DNA of 64,000 bases from Holophagales bacterium UBA5066. GTDB taxonomy: Bacteria; Acidobacteriota; Thermoanaerobaculia; UBA5066. The stretch is from the NCBI GenBank assembly GCA_002414905.1, contig DIAY01000014.1, forward strand, positions 1 through 64,000, written 5' to 3'. The position numbers and the translations under genes are program-made. Shown one piece after another: positions 9,048 through 17,886 of this stretch (the stretch's first letter is position 1; the number at the start of each line of letters is the position of its first letter). Under the pieces are notes generated by a model. That model searched no databases. It saw only the letters and a program-made list of their open reading frames with translations, and was not told the origin of the DNA.

Positions 9048-9713
9048 ATGGACCAGGAAGAGAAGTCGGAACGGAGCCGGGTGCTGATTCTCGAGGCGGC
9101 GCTCGACCTCATCTCGCGACAGGGATACCGCGGGACGAGCATCCGCGATATCTCAAAGGCGGCCGGAGTTTCGACCGGCAGCGTCTACCACCACTTCAAC
9201 GACAAGGAAGAGCTCTTCGACACGCTCCTCTCGCAGTACTGGAGCGCCATCGAGAGCCCGGACTTCCCGTTCAACCGTGCCCTCGCGAACGGGGCTTTCC
9301 CTGACCGCCTCGAGGAGCTCGCCGCGGCGGCCGAGGCGAGCGTGAGGCTCTGGCAGCGGCACGTCGCGCTCATCTACGTCGACGTCGTCGAGATGCAGGG
9401 AACCCACATCCAGCGCTTCTACTCGAGCATGGCGGGCCGTTTCGACGCGTTCATCCGCCGATACCGGGTGAAGGACGACTTCGAGGCACGGCTCGCTCCC
9501 GAAGTCGAGCCCCTGTCGGCCGTCATGCTCGCGAGCCGGATCTTCCTCCAGTACTACGCCGTCGAGCTGCTCTTCCGGGTTCCCGACCAGTTCGGCAAGC
9601 CCTCGAAGGACGCCATCCGCGACATCGCCGAGATCCTGCGGCGCGGCATGCTGCGTTCCCCTGCCGACGAGCCCGCCGCGGCCACGACGCTCAAAGATCA
9701 CCGATCGCGCTGA
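9048..9713 (+). CDS. TetR/AcrR-family transcriptional regulator
   Basis: A 221-residue regulator with an N-terminal TetR helix-turn-helix at about residues 10-55 (IRDISKAAGVSTGSVYHHF, then NDKEELFDTLL), the best-conserved signature of the family. A divergent all-helical ligand domain follows. It overlaps the end of the minus-strand hydrolase by 23 bp and is convergent with the ten-gene minus cluster whose upstream region carries a TetR-like palindrome at 22702. Members next to acyl-CoA ligases, thiolases and SDRs often respond to acyl-CoA esters. That this one controls the cluster is an inference from position and operator type. Confidence 0.92.
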   Translation: MDQEEKSERSRVLILEAALDLISRQGYRGTSIRDISKAAGVSTGSVYHHFNDKEELFDTLLSQYWSAIESPDFPFNRALANGAFPDRLEELAAAAEASVRLWQRHVALIYVDVVEMQGTHIQRFYSSMAGRFDAFIRRYRVKDDFEARLAPEVEPLSAVMLASRIFLQYYAVELLFRVPDQFGKPSKDAIRDIAEILRRGMLRSPADEPAAATTLKDHRSR

Positions 9714-11295
9714 CGAGGCGAGTCCAGAGCTCGCCGCCTCCGAGGCCGTTCGTCAGGATGACGATTCCCGTGCCGCGTCCCGGCGAGAGCTGGGAGAAGC
9801 AGCGGAAGCCGGTGCTGTTGGCGCCGCTGTGGTGAACCAGATCCCCGCTCGAGGTCGAGTTCAGCGACCAGCCGAGCCCCCAGTAGACCTCGCGGCCTCT
9901 CGCCCTCCCGGGCCGTTCCATCGGCTCCCTCACGTCGACGCGGACCTCGTGCCGGAGCATCGCGGCGACGGATGAGCGGGAGAGCCCGTGCGGCGCAGAG
10001 CCTTCCGGGTCGAGGATCGCGACGAGCAGCCGCGCATAGTCCTTCGCCGTCGTGACGAGCGAGTAGGCGGCGTTCGCATGCGTGTACCGCGCCCGTGCGA
10101 GGAACGTTCCGTCGGCCTTGTGCCCGCTCGCGAGCCGGGGGTCGAGCGCGGCCGTCCAGACATACGACGTGCTCGCCATCCCGAGGGGAGAAAAGAGCGT
10201 TCGCCGGGCGTACCCTTCGATCGGCTCGCCCGTCACCTTCTCCACGGCCCGCTGCAGCTGGTAGATCGCCTCGCCCGAGTAGCCGAAACGCGAGCCCGGC
10301 TCGAACAGGACCGGCAGCGGCCCGTCCCTTTCCTCGCCCCCCTTTCGCCAGTTCGGAAGGCCGGACGTGTGCGACAGGACCATCCGGGGCGTGATTCGCA
10401 GGCGCGCCTCCTGTACGGGCACGAACGGCGGTTCCACGTAGGCCGAAAGCGGACGGTCGAGGTCGATCTTCCCCTCTTCGACGAGCTTCAGGACGGTGTA
10501 GGCGAAGACGGGCTTGGTCATCGAAGCCGCCTCGAAGAGCGTCTCTGCGGTGACGGGCTCCCCCGTCCTGACGTCGGTCACCCCCCACGACTTCGTAAAG
10601 GCGACCTTCCGGTCCCGCACGAGGGCGATCGAAACTCCGGGGACGTGAAGCTCGGCCATCAGGAGCGGTGTCAGTCTCTCGACCGTCGCGACGGTCGACT
10701 CGAAGGAGGGAGCGCGGACCCACCCGGAGGGGTCGATCCGTTCGAGGGCCATCGCGGCGCCCAGGCGGACGTCCTCGTCCCGGTCGTGGAGCGCCTCGCG
10801 CAGCGCGGGGACGGACTCGACGGCACCGGCACCGACGGCACCGACGGCACCGAGCGCGTTCGCCGCGCACCAGCGGACGTTCTCCTTCGGGTCGGCCAGC
10901 GCACGGACGAGGGCCGGCACAGCGTCGCGCCCCTCCCGCCCCAGCTTTCCGAGCGCGATGGCCGCGCCCCACCGGACGCTTTCCCTCGCGTCTCCGAGGG
11001 CCCGCGAAAGCGCGGGGACGGCGGTGGAACCTATCCGGTGGAGCGCCTCGGCGGCCTCGCCGGCGACGAACGGGTCCGCGTCGGCCAGGGTCTCGACGAG
11101 GGCCGCAACCTTCCCGTCCGCCGGGGCCTCCGAGGCGACGGCGCGGGCGGGCAGGGCGGCCAGTGCGGGCAGAGTGGTAAGAGTGGTCAGAGTCGTCAGA
11201 GTTACGAGAGTCGTGATGGTCACGAGCCTCGCGAGGGCCGCGCAGGCGACGGAAGCGGGAAGCACCGCGGCGCACCGCTTCAACGAGGCTTTCAT
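9691..11295 (-). CDS. HEAT-repeat / beta-lactamase-fold serine hydrolase fusion, exported
   Basis: A 534-residue protein starting at the ATG 11295, which has a strong GGAGGTGA site; the open frame extends further upstream but inside the preceding gene. Residues 1-52 form an export signal containing a low-complexity Leu/Thr run. Residues about 60-190 are three to four HEAT repeats (VRWGAAIALGKLGREG, VRWCAANALGAVG, VRLGAAMALERID). Residues about 200-530 are a class C beta-lactamase/esterase EstB fold with SMTK at 258-261, a YSGEA second motif and HHSG as third motif. Known relatives hydrolyse esters, D-peptides or beta-lactams. It is the last gene of the cluster, 2 bp after the preceding stop. 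Confidence 0.85.
   Translation of the reverse strand: MKASLKRCAAVLPASVACAALARLVTITTLVTLTTLTTLTTLPALAALPARAVASEAPADGKVAALVETLADADPFVAGEAAEALHRIGSTAVPALSRALGDARESVRWGAAIALGKLGREGRDAVPALVRALADPKENVRWCAANALGAVGAVGAGAVESVPALREALHDRDEDVRLGAAMALERIDPSGWVRAPSFESTVATVERLTPLLMAELHVPGVSIALVRDRKVAFTKSWGVTDVRTGEPVTAETLFEAASMTKPVFAYTVLKLVEEGKIDLDRPLSAYVEPPFVPVQEARLRITPRMVLSHTSGLPNWRKGGEERDGPLPVLFEPGSRFGYSGEAIYQLQRAVEKVTGEPIEGYARRTLFSPLGMASTSYVWTAALDPRLASGHKADGTFLARARYTHANAAYSLVTTAKDYARLLVAILDPEGSAPHGLSRSSVAAMLRHEVRVDVREPMERPGRARGREVYWGLGWSLNSTSSGDLVHHSGANSTGFRCFSQLSPGRGTGIVILTNGLGGGELWTRLVSAIGDL
11171..11222. repeat. Degenerate 9-bp tandem repeat inside the signal-peptide coding region
   Basis: About six imperfect 9-bp units of the AGAGTGGTC type, read on the minus strand as CTGACCACT and giving a Leu-Thr-Thr series in the hydrophobic core of the signal peptide of the hydrolase at 9691-11295. 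The length of this tract could vary between strains without a frameshift because the unit is a multiple of three. Confidence 0.6.
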
Positions 11296-11297
11296 TC

Positions 11298-12374
11298 TCA
11301 CCTCCGGGAGGAACCGGGTGCGGCAAGCGGAGCCGGCCCGGACGGTGGGGCGCGAAGCGGAACTCTCGTGACCCGCGCCGGGCCGAAGGTCTCGGCGTCG
11401 AACGCGAACAGGATCGGCAGACCGCCCGTGTGGAGGAAGACGACCGGGACGCCGGCGTCGAGGCCGCCTCCGCGGGCCAGTGCGAAGAGGCCGGCCATCG
11501 ACTTGCCCGTATAGATCGGGTCGAGGAGGAGCCCCTCGAGCCGCGCACAGGCGAGGATCGCCTCCGTCCCCGACTCGGTCGCGACCCCGTACTCCTCGTG
11601 AAACCCGTCGTGGCACTCGAGCGCGCCTGCGGGGACGGGCGAGTCGATGCCGAGGAGACCGGCGCTCTCGGCGATCAGCTCCGCCGTCCGCTGAACGATC
11701 CGGCGGGCGGTGCGCGAGACGCTGATCCCTATGATCCTCGCGCCGGGGAGGAATAGCCGGGCTCCGAGGTTCAGGCCGGCGAACGTCCCGCACGACCCGA
11801 CGGCCACCACCACCTGGACCGGCCCCGGGCCGAGCTGGGGGGCGAGCTCGCGCATCGCGCGGACGTAGCCGAGCGCTCCCGCGCCCGTGCTCCCGCCGAT
11901 CGGCAACGCGTACGGCCGCCGTCCCTCCGCACGCAGCTCTCCGACCCATCCGTTCATCGCGGCAGCCAGGGAATCGTTGTCGTCGTCGTCGACGAGATAG
12001 CGGAGCTCGGCCCCGTAGAGGACGTCGAGGAGAAGGTTGCCGCGGGGCCGTGCGAAGTCGGGACCGCCGAGGACGAGCTTCACGTCCAGCCCGAGCTTTC
12101 GCGCGGCGGCGGCCGTCATCACCGCGTGGTTCGACTGCGCGCCGCCGACGGTGACGACGACGTCACACCCCTGCTCGAGGATCGGGGCGAAGTCGTACTC
12201 CAGCTTGCGCGCCTTGTTGCCACCCATCGCGAGGCCGGTGGCGTCGTCCCTCTTTACGAAGAGTTTCGAGAGGCCCAGGTGGGTCGCCAGCCGGGGCGCC
12301 TCCTGCAGGGGTGTCGGAAGGTCCGCGAGCGGGACCCTCCGGACGGCGTCGAGGATCTCGCCTGCGGACTTCAC
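11298..12374 (-). CDS. PLP-dependent D-cysteine desulfhydrase / ACC deaminase-family enzyme
   Basis: A 358-residue fold-type II PLP enzyme. Seen: the PLP-lysine region KRDDATGLAMGGNKARKLEY, the GGAQSNHAVMTAAAA loop and a glycine-rich IGGSTGAGALGY segment typical of D-cysteine desulfhydrase and ACC deaminase. Family members remove H2S and ammonia from D-cysteine or open the cyclopropane of ACC; the sequence does not settle which. It sits 13 bp after an alpha/beta hydrolase and 2 bp before the HEAT/beta-lactamase gene, so it is probably co-transcribed. How an amino-acid lyase serves an otherwise acyl-type cluster is unclear. Confidence 0.87.
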   Translation of the reverse strand: MKSAGEILDAVRRVPLADLPTPLQEAPRLATHLGLSKLFVKRDDATGLAMGGNKARKLEYDFAPILEQGCDVVVTVGGAQSNHAVMTAAAARKLGLDVKLVLGGPDFARPRGNLLLDVLYGAELRYLVDDDDNDSLAAAMNGWVGELRAEGRRPYALPIGGSTGAGALGYVRAMRELAPQLGPGPVQVVVAVGSCGTFAGLNLGARLFLPGARIIGISVSRTARRIVQRTAELIAESAGLLGIDSPVPAGALECHDGFHEEYGVATESGTEAILACARLEGLLLDPIYTGKSMAGLFALARGGGLDAGVPVVFLHTGGLPILFAFDAETFGPARVTRVPLRAPPSGPAPLAAPGSSRR

Positions 12375-12387
12375 GTCGCTTCCCTCC

Positions 12388-13245
12388 TCAGAACCGGGTT
12401 GACTTCGCCTCCAGGAATCCGAGGAGCGCCCGGAAGAACGCGTCGGGCTTCTCGAGGTAGACGACGTGTCCGGACCCCTCGATGGGTTCCCAGCGTGTGT
12501 CGCGGAAGACGCCGAGGAGCTTCTTCTGTACCCATGGCGGGATCGTACGGTCTTCCGCCCCCGGTACGACGAGAACCGGCCCCGGGAAGGCCGCGTAGCC
12601 GGCGAGATTGCCGTCGAGCGCCGCGAAGAACGGGTCCTGCGCGAGCGTGAGCCTGATCAGCGCGTGCGTCTGATCTTTGTATCGGTCGTGAAAACGTGCA
12701 CGGATCACCGGGAGGTTCGCCTTCATCGCCGAGACGAACTCCTCCCCGAAAATCTTCTCGTACATGTAATGCGTGTAGAGCTCGAAGACCTCCGGTCCGC
12801 TCCTGTAGAAGCGGAGGGAGATCTCCTGGTACATCGAGAAGAGCTCCTCGTGGGAAAGGAAGATCCCCGAGAGCGTCAACGTGTGGAGGCGCTGGGGGAA
12901 GAGACGGGCGACCTCCGCGGCGACGAACCCGCCGTAGGAGACGCCGACCGCGTGGACCTTCTGGATCCCCAGGATGTCGAGGACTTTCGGCAGATAGCCT
13001 GCGAAGTCCGGGATCGAGTACGGCTCGTCGGGGGAGGACGACTGTCCCTGCCCGAGGTAGTCGTAGAGAACGACGTCGTAACGGTCGAGGACACGAGGGA
13101 GGACGCCGAACCAGGCCCGCGTATGCATCGCGAGGCCGTTCAGGAGGCAGACCGCCTCCTTGTCCCCCTTGCCGACGTACTCCCAGCGGATCCGGTGATC
13201 CCCTTCCTGGAGAAACCCTTCGCGGTCGGGTGTGATGTCTGCCAT
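12388..13245 (-). CDS. Alpha/beta hydrolase (285 aa)
   Basis: Starts at the ATG 13245 behind a GAGGAGGGG site; the longer open frame upstream overlaps the thiolase gene and is rejected. The alpha/beta-hydrolase signatures are an oxyanion-hole region around LLNGLAMHTRAWF (HG replaced by NG), the nucleophile elbow GVSYGG, an acidic residue in VPGAEDRTIP and the catalytic histidine in GSGHVVYLEKP. The cap region (about residues 130-200) is rich in aromatic residues, suggesting a hydrophobic substrate. It is one of three hydrolases in the cluster and its individual role cannot be assigned. Confidence 0.88.
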   Translation of the reverse strand: MADITPDREGFLQEGDHRIRWEYVGKGDKEAVCLLNGLAMHTRAWFGVLPRVLDRYDVVLYDYLGQGQSSSPDEPYSIPDFAGYLPKVLDILGIQKVHAVGVSYGGFVAAEVARLFPQRLHTLTLSGIFLSHEELFSMYQEISLRFYRSGPEVFELYTHYMYEKIFGEEFVSAMKANLPVIRARFHDRYKDQTHALIRLTLAQDPFFAALDGNLAGYAAFPGPVLVVPGAEDRTIPPWVQKKLLGVFRDTRWEPIEGSGHVVYLEKPDAFFRALLGFLEAKSTRF

Positions 13246-13304
13246 GTCACGCCCCTCCTCGGGACAGTCCGGGACCGGTCGCCTGCGTCCGGGCGGTGGA
13301 GGCT

Positions 13305-14537
13305 TCAGCCCGCCGGCGTCAGCACGGTGCAGACCGACGCACAGACCGGCCCGCCGATGTTGAACGTCGCCGCAGCCCTGGCATTCGGCACCTGGAGCGC
13401 CTTCGGGACCTTCCCGAGAAGCTGCCACGCGCACCAGCCCACCATCGCGATCCCGGTCGCGCCGATCGGGTGCCCCTTGGCGATGAGACCTCCCGAGGTG
13501 TTGATCCCGCATTCGCCATCGACGCGCGCCTTCCCGTCGCGCCAGTAGCGGGCGCCCTTCCCGGTAACGGCCTTTCCGATCACCTCTGTCCCGATCGCCC
13601 CCATGACGCTGAAGCAGTCGTGGACCTCGGCGACATTGACGTCGGCAGGCGAGAGACCCGCCCGCCGGTAGGCCGCCGCCATCGCGGCGAGCGCCGCCTT
13701 GGGGCGGAGGACGTCGCGTCCCTCCTTCTTGAGCGGGTCGGTCGCCTGGCCCCAGCCCGCGAGGCGCACGCAGTCGGCCTTCGCCACGCCGAGACGCGAG
13801 AGACCCTCCTCCGTGGCGAGGAGCATGCCCGCCCAGCCGTCGGAAATCTGGGAGCAGTCGTAGGTCTTGAGCGGGAGCCCCTCGACGACGTAGCGGTTGA
13901 TCCCCTCGATCTTCATCGCCGACTCGAGCGTCACCTGATTCTTCTGCATCTGCGCGAACGGGTTTTCCCGCGCGTTCTCGTACTCGGCGACCGCAATCGA
14001 CGCGAGGTCTTCCTCGGTCACGCCCCACTCGTCCATGTAGGCCTTCATCACCTCGGCGAAGAGGTGCGGGAAGACGAAAACCTTGCCGGGCCGTTCGTCG
14101 GGGTGCGAGTAGAGGCCGAGGACCTTTCCGATGAGCTTGCCGTCCATCTTCCCGTCGGCGTCGCGCATCTTCTCGAAGCCGACGGCGAGGCCGACGTCGC
14201 CGTCACCGAGCATCAGCTTCTGCGCGACGGCGAGGATCGCCTGCCCGCCCGTGGCGCAGGCGTTCTCGACGCTCTCGATCGGCTTGGCGTCGAGTCCTGG
14301 CGTCATGGCGAGGAGGCCGGAGAGGAGCCCCTGCTCGTTGAGGGTCAGGTTGCAGACGGCGCCGACCGTGGCGACGTCGACGGCCGAGCAGTCGGCCTTC
14401 ACCGAGGAGCAGGTCTCCTCGGCGGCACGCCGGAGAATCTCGGGAACCGTCATCCCGAGGAGCTTTCCGAACTTCGACTGCTGGTAGGCGGCGATGTAGA
14501 TCGGCTTCACGAGCTTCCTCCGTTCCGCTCGGGTCAC
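13305..14537 (-). CDS. Thiolase-family acyl-CoA acetyltransferase (SCP-x/SCP2 type)
   Basis: A 410-residue thiolase of the SCP2/SCP-x branch rather than FadA. Active-site cysteine C94 lies in ENACATGG; the second and third motifs are EVHDCFS and GGLIAKGHPIGATG. Such enzymes cleave 3-oxoacyl-CoA, often with branched or ring-bearing chains, and some members act as lipid-transfer-like acyltransferases. Its ATG overlaps the stop of the preceding hydrolase in a 4-bp ATGA, so translation is coupled. Within the cluster it would supply the chain-shortening step after activation by the ligase and oxidation by the SDR. Confidence 0.9.
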   Translation of the reverse strand: MTRAERRKLVKPIYIAAYQQSKFGKLLGMTVPEILRRAAEETCSSVKADCSAVDVATVGAVCNLTLNEQGLLSGLLAMTPGLDAKPIESVENACATGGQAILAVAQKLMLGDGDVGLAVGFEKMRDADGKMDGKLIGKVLGLYSHPDERPGKVFVFPHLFAEVMKAYMDEWGVTEEDLASIAVAEYENARENPFAQMQKNQVTLESAMKIEGINRYVVEGLPLKTYDCSQISDGWAGMLLATEEGLSRLGVAKADCVRLAGWGQATDPLKKEGRDVLRPKAALAAMAAAYRRAGLSPADVNVAEVHDCFSVMGAIGTEVIGKAVTGKGARYWRDGKARVDGECGINTSGGLIAKGHPIGATGIAMVGWCAWQLLGKVPKALQVPNARAAATFNIGGPVCASVCTVLTPAG

Positions 14538-15352
14538 TGCGCCCCAAGCTCGCCCTCGAGCGGGTGGCGGGCGAGAAAGGCGAGGAGATGATCGATTGTC
14601 TCGCGCGGCTTCTCCACCACGAGAGCGTGGCCGCTCCCGGGGACGACGGCGAGCTCGCCGCGCGGGAGGGCCCTTGCGAGGGCTTCCCCGCCGTCACGCG
14701 GCATCGCCCGGTCGCCTTCGGCCAGGAGGACGAGGGTCGGACAGGTGATCTTCGACAGGAGCGGCGTCACGTCGAGCCCCTCGAGCGCGTCGAGGAGCCC
14801 GGCGAGCCCCTCGAACCAGGAGTCGGGGAGGTGCGCCACGAGGGTACGGCGGGCCGCGATCTCCTTCTCGTGCTCCTCGGCCCACTCCTCGGAGAACGCG
14901 AAGGCCGAGATCAGGTCATAAACCTTCTCGCGTGGACCGCCGGCGAGCGCTTCGCGACAGGCCACGGACATCTCGCGGGCTTCGGCCCACATCTCCGCGG
15001 AGACGCGGTCGGCAACCGTCATCGCGACCAGGGTCGCGACGCGGTCCGGGGCGAGGGCCGCCAGGTGCAGGCCCGCGAAGGCACCGTAGCTCGTCCCGGC
15101 CACGTGGCACGTCGCGATGCCGAGGTGATCGAGGAGGCTCAGGAGGTCCTCGGCGTGGCCCGGGAACGCCGCGCGAGGGATCCCGGGCGAGCGCAGCTGC
15201 CCGCGGAAATCGCAGCGGACCACACTGAAGCTTTCGGCGAGCGCCGGGACGAGGTCATCCCACGCGGTGAAGCTCATCATCCCGCCGTTCAGGAGGAGGA
15301 GCGTCGCGCCGCGGCCTTCCACCTGGTGCGCGAGGACGTGAGGCGTCTTCAA
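14534..15352 (-). CDS. Alpha/beta hydrolase (272 aa)
   Basis: A 272-residue hydrolase with an LLNGGMMSFTAWDDL oxyanion region, nucleophile elbow GTSYGAF, an acidic residue in LLAEGDRAMPRD and a histidine in GSGHALVVEKP. It is shorter than its two relatives in the cluster and has no membrane anchor. Both ends overlap neighbours by 4 bp (ligase upstream, thiolase downstream), which is a strong sign of an operon. Known relatives include esterases, C-C hydrolases and 3-oxoadipate enol-lactonase-like proteins. Specificity is unknown. Confidence 0.88.
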   Translation of the reverse strand: MKTPHVLAHQVEGRGATLLLLNGGMMSFTAWDDLVPALAESFSVVRCDFRGQLRSPGIPRAAFPGHAEDLLSLLDHLGIATCHVAGTSYGAFAGLHLAALAPDRVATLVAMTVADRVSAEMWAEAREMSVACREALAGGPREKVYDLISAFAFSEEWAEEHEKEIAARRTLVAHLPDSWFEGLAGLLDALEGLDVTPLLSKITCPTLVLLAEGDRAMPRDGGEALARALPRGELAVVPGSGHALVVEKPRETIDHLLAFLARHPLEGELGAQ

Positions 15353-16890
15353 GCGCCCCCCCGTTCCGCGAGGTACCCGTCCTTCAGCTCTCCCTTGACG
15401 ACCTTGCCGTACGCCGTTCTGGGGAGGGCGTCGGTGAACACGACCTCCCTCGGGAGCTTGTAGCGGGCGAGCCGCGCCTCGGCAAACGCGAGGAGCCCCT
15501 CTTTCGTAAGGACCTCGCCCGGCCGGAGGACGACGAACGCGACGCCGATCTCGCCCCAGATCGGATCGGGGACTCCGACGACGGCCGCATCCTGGACGGA
15601 CGGATGGAGCAGGAGCTCTCCCTCGATCTCGGCGGGATAGACGTTCACGCCCCCCGAGATGAGCATGTCCTTGCGCCGCCCGGCGATCGTGAAGAAGCCG
15701 TCCCCGTCCCTGCGCGCGAGGTCGCCGGTGTGGAAGAAGCCTTCGTCGTCGAGCGCGGCGGCCGTGGCGGGGCGGTTCTGCCAGTAGCCCTTCGAGACGT
15801 GCGGTCCGCGCAGGCAGAGCTCGCCCACCTCTCCCACCGGCACCTCGTGTCCCGCCTCGTCGACGAGGCGGGCGTCGGTCATCATGAGCGGCCGCCCGAT
15901 CGAGCCCTTCTTCGCAACCGACTCCTCGACGGACATCGCGAAGCAGTTCACGCCCACCTCGGTCAGGCCGTATCCCTGCTTGAAGACGATTCCCCGCTTC
16001 TGGTACGCGTCGATCAGGTAGAGCGGGAGCGGCGCGCCGCCGCTGATGAGCCAGCGGATCGAGGAAAGGTCAGCTGTTTCGAACGACGGGTGCTCGAGGA
16101 GCAGCTTCCAGATCGTCGGGACGCCGAGGACGACCGTGCAACGCTCTTTCGCAACCGTCGCCCAGATCTCGGCCGCGTCGAAGCCGGCGTGGAGGACGAT
16201 CGTTCCGCCCGCGGCGAGGATCGGCACCAGGAAGGCGCCGAGCCCGCCCGCGTGATAGAGCGGCGTGAAGACGGGACTCACGTCGGCTTCCGAAAGACCC
16301 CAGCAGACGGCCGTGTTCCAGCCGTTCCAGGCCGTCATCCGGTGGGGGACCATGACGCCCTTCGGCTTTCCCGTCGTCCCGCTGGTGTAGAGGAGCGCGT
16401 GGAGGTCCTCCCCGTCGCACCGCGTCCTCTCGAACGGGGCCTCGGGGAGGGCGGAAAGCTCGGCGACCCAGAAAAGGTCTCCGGCCGTGGCGGGCGTATC
16501 GAGGGCGATCCCGAGCGACACCGCCGATTCCGCACGCAGAGCGTCCGCGATCCCGGTGAACTCTTCCCCGTAGACCAGGGCCGCAAGGCCCGCGTCCCGG
16601 GCGATGTAAGCCAGCTCGTGCGGCGTCAGCCTCGTCCCGAGCGGAACGAGGATGATCCCCGTCTTGGCCGCGGCGAAGAAGAGGTCGACGTACTCGACGC
16701 GGTTGTGGGCAAGAAGGCCGATCCGCTCCCCTTTCGCGAGGCCCAGCCGGTCGCGCAGGAGCGCCGCAGCCCGTTCTGCTCTCGCGTTCAGCTCGCCGTA
16801 GGTGAAGCGCTCGCCGGTCGGGACGAAGACGAGCGCCGTCGTCCCGGGCGAGAGACGGGCGCGCTCCCCGAGGACGTCGGCGTGGATCAC
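15349..16890 (-). CDS. Acyl-CoA synthetase / ANL-superfamily ligase (513 aa)
   Basis: I place the start at the GTG 16890, which overlaps the previous stop as GTGA and gives the usual N-terminus (ADVLGERARLSPGTTALVF). The longer frame upstream lies inside the neighbouring gene. Motifs: LLYTSGTTGKPKGVMVPH, the GYGLTEVGVNCF segment, FHTGDLARRDGDG and the A8 RRKDMLISGGVNVYPAEIE, with a catalytic lysine in LPRTAYGKVVKGEL. Size and motifs match medium/long-chain acyl-CoA ligases (FadD13-like). It activates a carboxylic acid for the KAS III, SDR and thiolase of the same operon. Substrate unknown. Confidence 0.92.
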   Translation of the reverse strand: MIHADVLGERARLSPGTTALVFVPTGERFTYGELNARAERAAALLRDRLGLAKGERIGLLAHNRVEYVDLFFAAAKTGIILVPLGTRLTPHELAYIARDAGLAALVYGEEFTGIADALRAESAVSLGIALDTPATAGDLFWVAELSALPEAPFERTRCDGEDLHALLYTSGTTGKPKGVMVPHRMTAWNGWNTAVCWGLSEADVSPVFTPLYHAGGLGAFLVPILAAGGTIVLHAGFDAAEIWATVAKERCTVVLGVPTIWKLLLEHPSFETADLSSIRWLISGGAPLPLYLIDAYQKRGIVFKQGYGLTEVGVNCFAMSVEESVAKKGSIGRPLMMTDARLVDEAGHEVPVGEVGELCLRGPHVSKGYWQNRPATAAALDDEGFFHTGDLARRDGDGFFTIAGRRKDMLISGGVNVYPAEIEGELLLHPSVQDAAVVGVPDPIWGEIGVAFVVLRPGEVLTKEGLLAFAEARLARYKLPREVVFTDALPRTAYGKVVKGELKDGYLAERGGA

Positions 16891-17855
16891 GGCGCGGCTT
16901 CCCCGACGGCGACCGGATTCGGGACGGCCTCGGCCGGCGCGTCCGGCGCAGGCCCGGCGAGGAGCTTCCCGAGAGCCTCCCCGAAGGCCGCCGGGCACTC
17001 CTGCTGGGGAACGTGGCCGCAGCGCGGCAGCTCCGTCAGGCGGGCGCGGGGCACCACGGCGAGCATCCTCCCGGCGTAGGAGAGGGGCATCATCCGGTCC
17101 GAGGTACCCCAGACGACGTCGACCGGCACGGTCAGCTCGGCGAGGCGCCCTTCCAGGACGTACCTTTCCATCCCCTCGCTCGCGGCGGCGAGCCGGGCGA
17201 TCGGCCCATTCGCGGCCTCGCGCACGACGTCGTCGAGGACGAAATCGGGGACACGGATCGAGCCCGGGTCGCGAAGGGCCTCGATGGTCTTCCGCGCCTC
17301 GAACCGGTCCTTCGGCCGGAGCGTCAGCCCTTCCGCTACGTGCGTCAGCGGGCCACCGTTGACGAGAACGATCCGATCGACCCGTTCCGGGTGCTCCCTC
17401 GCCCAGAGGCAGGCGAGCCAGGCGCCGAGGGAATTGCCGACGATCGTCACCTTCTCTTTCGGCGCCGTCTCGTCGAGGACGGCCGAGAGCCCCGCGAGGA
17501 GCGTTTCGACCGGAAGCGGTCCCTTCTCCGGCGCGCTGTCGCCGTGGCCCGCGAGGTCGGGGATGACGAGCGTCCTCCCGGGAAGCAGCTTCGGCACGAC
17601 GAGCGACCAGGACGCCGCCTGGTCCCCCGCGCCGTGGAGAAGAACGAGAGCGGGTCCGGTCCCTCCGTTGAAGACGGTCTGCGGGCCGACGGGCGACGCG
17701 ATCACCGACTTCGACAGCCCCGCGGAGCGAAGCGCCCGCCGGCCCGACGCCGCGTACATGGCGAGGGGCCTCATCCGCGCGATGAGGAAGACGACGATCC
17801 CCGCCAGAACGAGAAGAACGGCAGCGGCGAGGAGGAGCTTCGCGGGTCGATTCAT
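16887..17855 (-). CDS. Membrane-anchored alpha/beta hydrolase (322 aa)
   Basis: A single hydrophobic N-terminal segment (about residues 7-27) would anchor the protein in the inner membrane, with the catalytic domain probably periplasmic. Motifs: LLHGAGDQAASW oxyanion loop, GNSLGAW nucleophile elbow, GTSDRMMP acid region and a histidine in CGHVPQQECP. The final 30 residues are Ala/Pro-rich. It overlaps the ligase start by 4 bp and follows the KAS III gene by 31 bp. It could release an acid from an imported ester for activation by the downstream ligase; that is inference from order and topology. Confidence 0.87.
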   Translation of the reverse strand: MNRPAKLLLAAAVLLVLAGIVVFLIARMRPLAMYAASGRRALRSAGLSKSVIASPVGPQTVFNGGTGPALVLLHGAGDQAASWSLVVPKLLPGRTLVIPDLAGHGDSAPEKGPLPVETLLAGLSAVLDETAPKEKVTIVGNSLGAWLACLWAREHPERVDRIVLVNGGPLTHVAEGLTLRPKDRFEARKTIEALRDPGSIRVPDFVLDDVVREAANGPIARLAAASEGMERYVLEGRLAELTVPVDVVWGTSDRMMPLSYAGRMLAVVPRARLTELPRCGHVPQQECPAAFGEALGKLLAGPAPDAPAEAVPNPVAVGEAAP

Positions 17856-17886
17856 ACGTTCACCTCCACGCCGCGGCTGGCGGACC

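Noticed and set aside
10826..10858. Short GGCACCGAC repeats inside the HEAT region
   Set aside because: They code the Ala-Val-Gly part of a HEAT linker, with only three units; not treated as a separate repeat feature.
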